Of a stretch of 35,488 nucleotides of DNA, positions 18,507-26,670 are shown piece by piece. The stretch's first letter is position 1. Every line of letters starts with the position of its first letter. A program made the position numbers and the translations under genes. The notes beneath the pieces are model-generated. The model saw only the letters and a list, made by a program, of their open reading frames with translations, searched no databases and was not told where the DNA came from. The stretch lies in NCBI GenBank assembly GCA_028281945.1, contig JANQIW010000143.1:1-35488 (forward strand), written 5' to 3'. Source of the DNA: Prochloraceae cyanobacterium PL24a_bin.78 (GTDB lineage: Bacteria; Cyanobacteriota; Cyanobacteriia; Cyanobacteriales; JANQIW01).

Positions 18507-18530
18507 CCACCCCGAAAAAAGGTCGGGTGG
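18507..18530 (-). terminator. Hairpin after the frameshifted minus-strand gene
   Basis: CCACCCCGA (18507-18515) pairs with TCGGGTGG (18523-18530), leaving one bulged C. It is 15 bases past the stop of the minus-strand gene. No T-run follows on that strand, so it may be a weak or processed terminator, or merely a hairpin. Confidence 0.35.
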
Positions 18531-18545
18531 CCAGGAATCACCGCT

Positions 18546-19942
18546 CTAGGGGTTAACACTGAGATTAACGATAGGAGGTGGAATCAGTTGGGTTTCCCAA
18601 TCTCTGTTAGTTCTTAACCTGCCAAGTGCAGCATTTGGTTTGCCTGGAAACCAAAGAGATCCTACATCAATCCTGATCTTGATACTCCAAGGACTAAAAG
18701 TAGTAAGTTCAGAACGAGCTCTGTCAAAACGTGTATTGTTCTGACGATGAGTACTTAACATTGAGAATGTGGGAAATGAAATTCCACTTCCTGAAAAAGC
18801 TCTTCCCGAATAGAAAGCCCCAACCAGTCCTCTTCCTCTAATTACTATTCTTGCATTATGAGGAATCCCATTACTTAGGGCGGGATCAATCAGGCTCACA
18901 TCTGGGTAATCGCCAACACTTAGGGTTGCTATTACAGCATTATTAATGAGAATTTGCACACCATGATCGTGATCAGTCCAATCCTCAAAATTATTATTAC
19001 TGGTGGCTGTAGGTGGTCCGAATCGAAGGATCTGATAGCTAGATCTGGCATCAGGAGTACCAGTCCCATATTGAGGTCTGTACTTTTTGAAATCAATGGC
19101 ATAGGGGAAATACCGTTTCCCTATGATTCCGATCACAAAGATATCTCGAAGGGCAGTTTGAACTCTGTTTAATCTAATACCTAATGGTGGGCTGTAACCT
19201 CTGTTGCGGAAATCATTAAGTAGCTCACTGACTTGTCGTGAGGTGATATCGTACTTCCGGCAGAATTTATCGCCTCGTCGACACGTTCATTGATCATATT
19301 CCTTACTTCTTTCTCGCTAAGTGGTTGGTTATTGTTTCCCCAAAGCTGACTGAAGATTGCACCGACAGCCATGCTAATCAACGGGCCTCCCACGGCTCCA
19401 GCTATTAGTCGAATGGAAGTATTTAGAACAGTAGATTCTAGGAACCTTTCTAGGGAAGCACTAGCAACGTTTACGATGACATCTTCTAGAATACTACTAT
19501 CAGGTTCTATAGACGAGGATTTCTTAGCAGGTTGCAACTCAGGAATATAGGTCATCTTTACCCAATCAAGAGCCACTTCTTGAGTAGATTCTGCCAGTTG
19601 AGTAGAGGATTTCGCTGAAAACTCAGAAGCCTCAGTGCTTTCTTGGGATGGATCTTGAGGCTCCGCATCTTTCTCAATGATTATTAAGCCCTCTCTTACT
19701 TTTGCCCAGGTTTGGACTTCTAGGTTTCCCCAAACTCTTGCTAAAAGTGAACTAATTTGATCACACTGAAGATCCCGTACATAGAAATCGGCGATGCGCT
19801 CTCGAAGGAGAACCAAAGCGTCATTAATTTTTTCTGCGTTGTCCCCTTCACTGCATTCTACCCAGTTAGTTAGTGACTGTTGGAGGTAGTGATCGTAAAT
19901 ATAGATAAGATTCTTGAACGGACCAGACAATTCAGATATCAA
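18546..19942 (-). pseudogene. Unrecognised gene split by a frameshift
   Basis: Two minus-strand frames abut. The upstream one (19942 to 19181) gives 253 residues. It has an acidic linker (85-120), a hydrophobic Gly/Ala segment LIAGAVGGPLISMAVGAIF near 190, and MINERVDEAIN just before it loses sense. The downstream one has its first start at GTG 19136, yet it is open and protein-like back to 19286, encoding ITSRQVSELLNDFRNRGYSP. So one gene of about 450 residues probably shifted by -1 (or +2) within 19181-19286. The C-terminal 200 residues look beta-rich (Gly, Ile, Ser, Phe) with no motif I know. Only a TTG start is available upstream, without a ribosome site. GC is raised: 26 of 60 at 18601-18660 and 28 of 60 at 19381-19440, against 22 of 60 in the row at 17761. 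I cannot assign a function. Confidence 0.6.
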
Positions 19943-20008
19943 AGATATAAAATCACTTTAACTCTACTATTAACTATTACTTTTAAAAATAGGTATTGAT
20001 ATAATTTT

Positions 20009-20354
20009 TTTTAATAGTGATAGACATTGAGTGGGAGAATGGGAGATGGGGAGAATGGGAGGAATGGGAGATGGGGAGAATGGGAGATGGGGAGAATGGG
20101 AGATGGGGAGAATGGGAGATGGGGAGAATGGGAGGAATGGGAAGAGTGGGAGGATTGGGGAGACTTGGGGAAAAAAGAGTGTATCTTAATCACTTATTAC
20201 TTATTACTTATTACTTATTACTTATTACTTATTACTTAATCAACGATGGGGGGAATGGGGTGAATGGGAAGTAGTTGTTAATATTGAGATCAAGGAAAAA
20301 AGTTATTCTTAATTATCCTAAAATTAGGAAATTTTAACTGTATCATTAATAAAG
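20009..20354 (+). mobile_element. MITE-like element with G-rich minisatellite and heptad array, copy 4
   Basis: This is the longest copy. The left end (20011-20030) TTAATAGTGATAGACATTGA and right end TTTTAACTGTATCATTAATAAAG (to 20354) are imperfect inverted repeats of each other; the complemented right end begins CTTTATTAATGATA. The core starts with about five units of GGGAGATGGGGAGAAT (20031-20168), which match the G-quadruplex pattern. Then come GACTTGGGG, AAAAAAGAGTG and about seven CTTATTA heptads (20192-20238), and ATCAACGATGGGG. It fills most of the 611-base gap between the frameshifted gene and the TPR binding protein. Small open frames across it encode only Gly/Trp/Glu repeats and are not genes. 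Confidence 0.8.
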
Positions 20355-20553
20355 ACAAATTAATATATATTCTTGTCAACAATCTAGATTTAGGATTTTT
20401 AATTCTGGCACTATTTTAGGAAATGAATATTGATATGAAATATATAATTTAATGACTATAGATATTAAATTGTTAAAATCTTTATGTATAATAAAAAACC
20501 TACAGTCATTTATTTGTTGAGTAAAGTAAACTTAGATTAATCACTCAATATAC

Positions 20554-22125
20554 CTACTCAATTTTTTTAAATCCATACTCTACACCTGCAGGCCTAGCAG
20601 TAGTATCTTTACTGACTTCCACAAGAATTGGATCACTCTCACGATTACCATTAGTAGTGAATTTAAGAGGTTGTTCAGATGTTTCACTAGATTCGAGATT
20701 AATAAAAGGTAAATTCTCCAAAACACTAGAACGATTAGCTTCATTGTTACGAGAGAGAACATTAACAAAGGCTTGAGTAGCATCAAAACTAGAAGCAGTT
20801 CGCCAATTAACTGTCCCCTGCCATCTTCTTGCAGCTTCTTGAGCATAAGATTGATTGGAAGAAAACCAAGGAATAGCTAAAACCAGACCTTCTAAACTAC
20901 CTTGACTTGAGATTAAAGTATCAGAACTAAATAAACTATCTCCTCCTAAAAGCTGAAATTTTTCCCCCGGAACATTGGAATTCTCTATTATAAGAGAGAC
21001 AGCGACAGAAGAAGTAGCAGTATTAGGAAATAAGGCAATGGCTTTAACTTGTCCTCGAAGACTTTCAATTTCAGCTTTGGGATTTAAATCTGGCTTACTA
21101 AGATCGGGGGCACCGATAACATTACCACCAGATCGCCTGAAACTGATTTCAAAAGCTCTAAAAAGACTAGTGCTATAGCTACTATTAGGATTATAAAAGA
21201 TGGCAATTTCTCTAATTCCTTGGCTAAGGGCATATTCTGCTAGTTTTTCCCCACTGGCATCATCAGATGGCACAGTTCTAAAAAAAACATCATTATTTAG
21301 GGCTGTACTGGTGCTTGTAGGTGAAATTACCGCCAATCCTGCTAATTCATATTCTTCCAATCCTGCTTTGGTTGCACTACTAGAATTATGTCCAATTACT
21401 CCTAATACTGCTGGATTATTAGCAAGTTTTCTGGCAACACTAGCCGCTCTGGGAGGTTCATTTCCATCGTTAGCGATGATAATTTCTATTAATCTGCCTG
21501 TATCTCTAGAGAGATTAAATTTGTTTTGGGAATCTGCTATTCCTCTTAACATTTCTTTGGCAGAAGCTTGTCGATTATGAATTGGTACTACTGCTGCGAG
21601 GACAAAGGGATTGCTTCTGAGTCTAGCTCTGGCATTATTGAGGTAAATCTGTACTTCTGGATCGTTACGATTGCTAACAATAGCTTTCTCAAAATTGGCT
21701 ATAGCCTGAGAATAGTTACCGCCTTTAAATTCTTCAATCCCACGATCGCGAAAGATATTACCTATCCCTGGGAAAAAAGTACGCTCTCCACTACTAAAAG
21801 CTTCTGGTGGAGCTAAATCTGGAGTTGTTATTGGAGTTGGGGTTGAAGTTGAAGTTGGAGTTGGAGTTGGAGTTGGGGTTGGGTTGGGTTGTCTCTCAAA
21901 GATTGAACAACTAGCTAAAGTGAATAAAATTGCGATGAAGATACTAACAGATATAAAATTATTGTGACTATTTCTTTTTTTCTTAAGACTTTTTAGTGAT
22001 AATTGATTGGATTTTGAATTGCTGCAACTAGGATACAAAGATTGATTTCCCCAGTGTTCTATTTTTTCATAAGTTTGAGAAAGACTTTTTGTATCTTGCC
22101 AAGATTTTGGGGTATTGTCAGTCAT
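20554..22125 (-). CDS. TPR plus LivJ-like periplasmic-binding protein
   Basis: From the ATG at 22125 the protein has 523 residues. It begins with about 50 polar, probably cytoplasmic residues and KKKR, then a hydrophobic segment ending in LFTLASC, a lipobox-like sequence, at about 55-72. A (Pro-Thr)n linker follows, then a TPR-like repeat (RGIEEFKGGNYSQAIANFEKA), then a type 1 periplasmic-binding fold of the branched-chain amino-acid receptor class (VLGVIGHNSSSATKAG, YELAGLAVISPTSTS, FRTVPSDDASGEKLAEYAL). A TTG at 22152 is less likely than the ATG, which has TAGAGAA at proper spacing. No transporter subunits are adjacent. The PT linker comes from GGAGTT/GAAGTT hexamers at about 21829-21893. 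It may be a sensor rather than a transport component. Confidence 0.88.
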   Translation of the reverse strand: MTDNTPKSWQDTKSLSQTYEKIEHWGNQSLYPSCSNSKSNQLSLKSLKKKRNSHNNFISVSIFIAILFTLASCSIFERQPNPTPTPTPTPTSTSTPTPITTPDLAPPEAFSSGERTFFPGIGNIFRDRGIEEFKGGNYSQAIANFEKAIVSNRNDPEVQIYLNNARARLRSNPFVLAAVVPIHNRQASAKEMLRGIADSQNKFNLSRDTGRLIEIIIANDGNEPPRAASVARKLANNPAVLGVIGHNSSSATKAGLEEYELAGLAVISPTSTSTALNNDVFFRTVPSDDASGEKLAEYALSQGIREIAIFYNPNSSYSTSLFRAFEISFRRSGGNVIGAPDLSKPDLNPKAEIESLRGQVKAIALFPNTATSSVAVSLIIENSNVPGEKFQLLGGDSLFSSDTLISSQGSLEGLVLAIPWFSSNQSYAQEAARRWQGTVNWRTASSFDATQAFVNVLSRNNEANRSSVLENLPFINLESSETSEQPLKFTTNGNRESDPILVEVSKDTTARPAGVEYGFKKIE

Positions 22126-22380
22126 AATTATATTCTCTAAAATTTTTGACAAAAATAGGGCTACTTAAAATCTAGCACTTACATAATATTTCCTATTATA
22201 GTAAATTATTTTTCAATTTAGATAGCAATTTTTTTATTATTTAGGGATTACTTAAAGAAAAGTAAAATATTTAATAACAATGCCATGATTAATCTTGAGG
22301 TGTTTAGGGTGAATAAGAAGTTGATGATTTATTGGAATTGTTAAGGTTTGGTTTCCTAAATTAAAATAATGTAAATAATT

Positions 22381-24144
22381 CTAATATCCTAAAGTTAAAG
22401 CATTTGGTCTGCGAGGATCGGAAGCTCCGTGATAGATATTATCAATTTTCATAATACTTTGGGTACTTCCCATGGCATTTCCTTCTACGATTTCATGTCC
22501 CATTAACCTTAATAATCTAATTGTATCATCATTCAAACTACTTTCTACCCGCAATCGATCGGGTTCCCATTGATGATGAATTCGGCTAGCATTGGTTGCC
22601 TCAGCTATGTTCATTTGGTGATCAATTATATTCATAATTAACTGTAAAGTTGTGGTGATAATTCTACTGCCGCCGGGGCTACCTGTTGCTAGAAAAGGTT
22701 CTCCATTTTTAAGTACAATGGTTGGTGTCATAGAACTTAACATTCTTTTTTCTGGCTCGATAGCATTGAATTCTCCTCCGATTAAACCGTAAGCATTTGG
22801 TACACCTGGTTTAGCAGAAAAATCATCCATTTCATTATTTAATAATATTCCGGTTCCAGGCACAGTTAATCCGGTGCCATAGCTAAAGTTTAAAGTATAA
22901 GTATTACTCACAATATTGCCTTCTTTATCCATTACTGAATAATGAGTTGTTTCATTACTTTCACTAATTCCATAGGGGTTTCCTGGAGCAATTTCTTGTG
23001 ATGGTGTAGCCCATTGAGTATCAATTTTGTCTCTTAAAACTTCGGCATATTCTTTAGAAATTAGTTGATTTGTAGGCACGTCAACAAAGTCTGGATCTCC
23101 TAAAAATTTAGATCGATCGGCATAAGCTAACTTCATAGTTTCCACCATTAAATGGATAGTTTTAGCGGTATTATGTCCCCAATCTCTAATAGGAAAGTCT
23201 TCTAAAATATTCAGCATTTGAACTAAATGAATACCACCGGAACTTGGAGGTGGCATGGAATAAATTTGATAACCTCGATAATTTCCTTTAATTGGTTCAC
23301 GAATTACTGGCTCATATTTAGCTAAATCTTCTTTGGTAATTAATCCACCATTAGCTGCCATTTCTTGAGCGATTAAATCGGCAATTTCTCCAGTATAAAA
23401 AGCGTCGGCACCTTCTTTGGAAATTAATTTTAAACTATTAGCTAAATCCTTTTGTACTAAGATTTCTCCTACTCGATAATTTTCTCCATTAGGTTTATAA
23501 AATATCTCAAAACTAGCAGGATTATTCTGCAATCTTCTTTTAGCAAATACTAAGGAATCTTGTAAATCTTGACTTACAGGAAAACCATTTTCTGCTAATT
23601 CTATAGCTGGTTGTAATGCCCTTTCTAAAGAAATTGTGCCGTATTTTTCTAATACCATTGTTAAGCCTGCAACGGTGCCCGGCACTCCAACTGCTAGATA
23701 ACTAAACCTAGATTTTTGTTGATCTACTTCTCCATTTGCATCAAGAAACATATCTTTTGTAGCAGTTAAAGGGGCTTTTTCTCGATAATCAATGGCGATG
23801 GTTTCATTAGTTTCTGCTAGATGAATTAACATAAAACCACCTCCTCCTAAATTGCCGGCCCGAGGTAAAGTAACTGCTAAAGTAAAGCCAATTGTTACGG
23901 CAGCATCAATGGCATTTCCACCTTCTTTTAATACTTGTAAACCTGCTTGAGTTGCTAAGGTTTCTTGAGAAGCAACCATCCCATTTTTAGCAATAATCGG
24001 ATGAAAAATATCCTCTGAATTGTAAATTGGTTTTTCTTGGGCGAGAGGATTTGCTGTTAAGATTTGCCCAAAAAATAGGATAGTAAGAATTATAATTGAT
24101 TTAGTTTTTCGTTTTTTTAATGATAAGTTGATCAAGCCAAACAT
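22381..24144 (-). CDS. ggt: Gamma-glutamyltransferase
   Basis: GGT is a periplasmic Ntn-hydrolase that cleaves or transfers gamma-glutamyl groups from glutathione. The 587-residue precursor has a signal peptide (basic start, then IIILTILFFGQILTANPLA). The large subunit includes GGNAIDAAVTIGFTLAVTLP, GNLGGGGFMLIHL and IDYREKAP. Autocleavage should occur before Thr 399 in ETTHYSVMDKEGNIV, releasing the small subunit with its nucleophile. The C-terminal block ATGSPGGSRIITTTLQ carries the substrate-pocket Gly-Gly. Motifs are complete, so it should be active. It is divergent from the chromate transporter gene, with 256 bases between and no obvious regulatory site in it. Confidence 0.96.
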   Translation of the reverse strand: MFGLINLSLKKRKTKSIIILTILFFGQILTANPLAQEKPIYNSEDIFHPIIAKNGMVASQETLATQAGLQVLKEGGNAIDAAVTIGFTLAVTLPRAGNLGGGGFMLIHLAETNETIAIDYREKAPLTATKDMFLDANGEVDQQKSRFSYLAVGVPGTVAGLTMVLEKYGTISLERALQPAIELAENGFPVSQDLQDSLVFAKRRLQNNPASFEIFYKPNGENYRVGEILVQKDLANSLKLISKEGADAFYTGEIADLIAQEMAANGGLITKEDLAKYEPVIREPIKGNYRGYQIYSMPPPSSGGIHLVQMLNILEDFPIRDWGHNTAKTIHLMVETMKLAYADRSKFLGDPDFVDVPTNQLISKEYAEVLRDKIDTQWATPSQEIAPGNPYGISESNETTHYSVMDKEGNIVSNTYTLNFSYGTGLTVPGTGILLNNEMDDFSAKPGVPNAYGLIGGEFNAIEPEKRMLSSMTPTIVLKNGEPFLATGSPGGSRIITTTLQLIMNIIDHQMNIAEATNASRIHHQWEPDRLRVESSLNDDTIRLLRLMGHEIVEGNAMGSTQSIMKIDNIYHGASDPRRPNALTLGY

Positions 24145-24400
24145 TTAATGCAATTTACCTCAATTTTGAATTGTCAATTATTTTACTATAAATAATAGAT
24201 TTAGAAATACTATTGCTGGATAAAACCAATAATGTTATAATTAGAAATATTACCAGATTATTCAATAATATCAAAATAAATTATACTTAAGCAATCTTAA
24301 ACATTATCTATCATTAATTATTATTTTTTTTGTTCAAAAGTAAAGATTATGAATTTATTTTTGAATTAACTTTAATTTACCCTAAAAAACTAATTTTGTC

Positions 24401-25576
24401 ATGTCGTTAGAACAAGATTTAGACCCCAAAGAAAAACAAAAAAGGCTAAAAAGTTTAGCACTTGTATTCTTAAGACTAGGAATGATCGCTTTTGGAGGTC
24501 CAGCAGCCCATGTCGCCATTATGGAAGAAGAGATCGTAAAACGCCGTAAGTGGCTCACTGGAGAAAAACTTTTGGACTTAATGGGGTTAACAAGCCTAAT
24601 TCCAGGACCAAATTCAACGGAATTAGTCATTCATATAGGTTACGAAAGAGCTGGTTGGCCGGGACTTTTTGTTGCAGGTAGCTGTTTTATTTTCCCTGCA
24701 ATGACGATAGTTTGGATACTAGCAGCAGTCTACAAACAGAGTCAAACCATTCCTCAAGTGGAAGGCTTACTCTATGGTGTGAAAGCGGTAATCATTATGG
24801 TGGTGATTCAAGCTTTATGGAAATTGGGGAAGAAGGCGGCTAAAGACATTCCTACTACCATGATGGGAATTTTGGTAATTGTGGCTTTTGTCTTGGGGGT
24901 AAATGAATTGCTTTTGCTTCTGTTGGCTGGTTTGGGGGTGATGTTGGTGAAAAATCTCCAAAGAGGAAATGGCGGCAATGGAATGTGGTTACTTCCTTTT
25001 TCTGGAATTTTAGCACAAGTTGGTGGCAATAATACGACAACTATACCCCCTAAAAATTTGTTGCAGGTTTTTCTGTTTTTCCTAAAGGTGGGATCGGTAT
25101 TATATGGTAGTGGTTATGTGTTGTTGGCTTTTCTACAGAGGGATTTAGTCGATCGTTTCCAGTGGGTAACTTCACAAGAGTTGTTAGATGCTATAGCTAT
25201 TGGGCAGTTTACTCCGGGTCCTATTTTTACTACAGCTACTTTTATCGGTTATCTTTTGGCAGGTAATATTGGGGCAATTTTTGCAACTATTGGCATTTTT
25301 TTACCAGCTTTTTTATTGGTGGGAATAATTAATCCTTGGGTGGATAAGTTACGTCAGTCTCCTTGGGCGAGGGGTTTTTTAGATGGGGTTAATTCGGCTT
25401 CCCTTGGTTTGATGGCTGTTGTTAGTTATGAACTTGCAAGTGAAGCGATTGTGGATTGGTTGACTGCTATTTTAGCTATTTTAAGTGCTATCGCTCTCTT
25501 TCGTTTTAAGATAAATTCTGCTTGGTTAGTTCTTGTTGGGGGGATTGTGGGTTTAATTTGGCAGTTTTTTGGATAA
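24401..25576 (+). CDS. chrA: Chromate transporter, long (two-domain) CHR family
   Basis: CHR proteins expel chromate, and possibly carry sulfate-like anions, across the inner membrane. The 391-residue protein is the long form with two homologous halves. The first has FGGPAAHVAIMEEEIVKRRKWL and GLTSLIPGPNSTELVIHIGY. The second has KVGSVLYGSGYVLLAFLQRDLV, then IAIGQFTPGPIFTTATFIGY. The PGP motifs and the FGG/YGSG motifs mark each half. About ten hydrophobic segments are visible. The ATG at 24401 has no strong ribosome site. No chrB or reductase gene is nearby. Confidence 0.94.
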   Translation: MSLEQDLDPKEKQKRLKSLALVFLRLGMIAFGGPAAHVAIMEEEIVKRRKWLTGEKLLDLMGLTSLIPGPNSTELVIHIGYERAGWPGLFVAGSCFIFPAMTIVWILAAVYKQSQTIPQVEGLLYGVKAVIIMVVIQALWKLGKKAAKDIPTTMMGILVIVAFVLGVNELLLLLLAGLGVMLVKNLQRGNGGNGMWLLPFSGILAQVGGNNTTTIPPKNLLQVFLFFLKVGSVLYGSGYVLLAFLQRDLVDRFQWVTSQELLDAIAIGQFTPGPIFTTATFIGYLLAGNIGAIFATIGIFLPAFLLVGIINPWVDKLRQSPWARGFLDGVNSASLGLMAVVSYELASEAIVDWLTAILAILSAIALFRFKINSAWLVLVGGIVGLIWQFFG

Positions 25577-26175
25577 GTAAATTTATTTTATATCATTTAT
25601 TAAGAAATAAAAATATTAAAGAGAGAAATACAAATGCTTTTGAGTATTGTATATATTATCTTTCTCTATTTGAGCTGATAGAGAAAACCTTGTATTTTTA
25701 TTATGATTTATTTTATTTGCTTCAATATCAAATATAGTATTAAGAGACACCTAAATTTAGTAATAACTACTACAAATTAGTACTAAGAGGATTAATTCGA
25801 TCTAGAAAAATTTTTGATCAAATCTCCAACAAATTTTAGTTAAACTTCGATTTAAAGCCAATAAAAAAGTATTAGCTACCCCTACTCAAAGAGTAGCTTT
25901 TAATGACATACTCAGCTTTCCTTAATACTAACCATGTTAATCAATTTTGTCAAGCTAATGTCGTAAAAAAAAGTTTTAAAGAGTAATTATACTAAATCCG
26001 GTTCTAAAAACACCTTTATGGTGAGGTTGAATAGCCTAGCGGGAAGGCTAACGGCTACGGAATTCGGAATATTTGTGAATTGCAAAGGCTAAAGCCTACG
26101 GAAAAATTGGGAATAAAGTAGGAGATAAAACAGTTTTTTTAATAGGTCAACTTTGAAAATAGGATTTGGTATAAA
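25577..26175. other. Gene-free 599-base gap with hairpin and paired direct repeats
   Basis: I see no intact gene here. A hairpin at 25882-25895 (CTACTC, loop AAA, GAGTAG) is followed by CTTTT and could terminate plus-strand transcription. TAGCCT and AGGCTA form another small hairpin at about 26031-26049. Two related units follow, AAGGCTAACGGCTACGGAAT (from 26044) and AAGGCTAAAGCCTACGGAAA (from 26085). They are imperfect direct repeats, each running on to GGGAATA or CGGAATA. The region precedes the decayed NB-ARC fragment and may hold more of that decayed gene. Confidence 0.6.
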
Positions 26176-26604
26176 ATGGCGAAAAATACGGAGGAAGAAT
26201 GGAAAGAATTAAGAGATGCTTATGAAGGGAATCCTTTAGTATTGAAAATGGCTATTTATTTTATTCATGAACTATATAATGGAAGTATTAGTGAGTTTAT
26301 GAACTTAGATACGTTATTTTTTGGGGATATTGAAAGTTTAGCCATTCGAGTTTATGAAAGTTTATCAGAAAAAGAAAAATATATAGTTAAATTCCTTGTC
26401 AAAAAAGACTCTTATAACTCTATTGTCGAATTGATGAATGATTTGTTTAAAACAGCACAAAGTTTTTTAATATCAAAACCAGAAATAATAAAGACAATCC
26501 AATCTTTAAAAAGGCAAGGACTTATATAAACAAGGAATATGCAGAATCAATTTAAACTTCAAAATATTATTAAAGAATTTGTTAATGGAAATTTCGTGAA
26601 TTAG
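26176..26604 (+). pseudogene. Remnant of an NB-ARC (AAA/WD40-type) signalling ATPase
   Basis: The open part (26176-26529) encodes 117 residues resembling the end of an NB-ARC domain: EWKELRDAYEGNPLVLKMAI (the GNPLAL-type motif), then ISEFMNLDTLFFGDIE and a winged-helix stretch LSEKEKYIVKFLVKK. Large NB-ARC/WD40 proteins of cyanobacteria have this order, preceded by a P-loop and followed by repeats; both are missing. The frame continues past the TAA at 26527-26529 with QNQFKLQNIIKEFV, which fits the next family block, up to a TAG at 26602-26604. So this is an inner piece of a decayed gene with an internal stop, rather than a small functional protein. Confidence 0.65.
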
Positions 26605-26670
26605 AAAACAGTTGATCAACTATAATTAATGACTAATACTTTTTAAACTGGATAAACTTATTAATGATTT

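Noticed and set aside
19181-19286. Programmed -1 ribosomal frameshift
   Set aside because: No X-XXY-YYZ heptamer and no clear downstream pseudoknot seen; mutation or sequence error is simpler.
18546-19942. Cry-type insecticidal toxin
   Set aside because: Only the order hydrophobic helix, LW, acidic helix is similar; its place in the protein and the rest of the sequence do not fit, so I did not name it so.
20017-20274. Small open frames with Gly/Trp/Glu repeats
   Set aside because: They are translations of the G-rich minisatellite, open in several frames at once, with no ribosome site.
26176-26529. A functional small protein
   Set aside because: It matches the inside of a larger NB-ARC protein, and family likeness continues beyond the stop codon.
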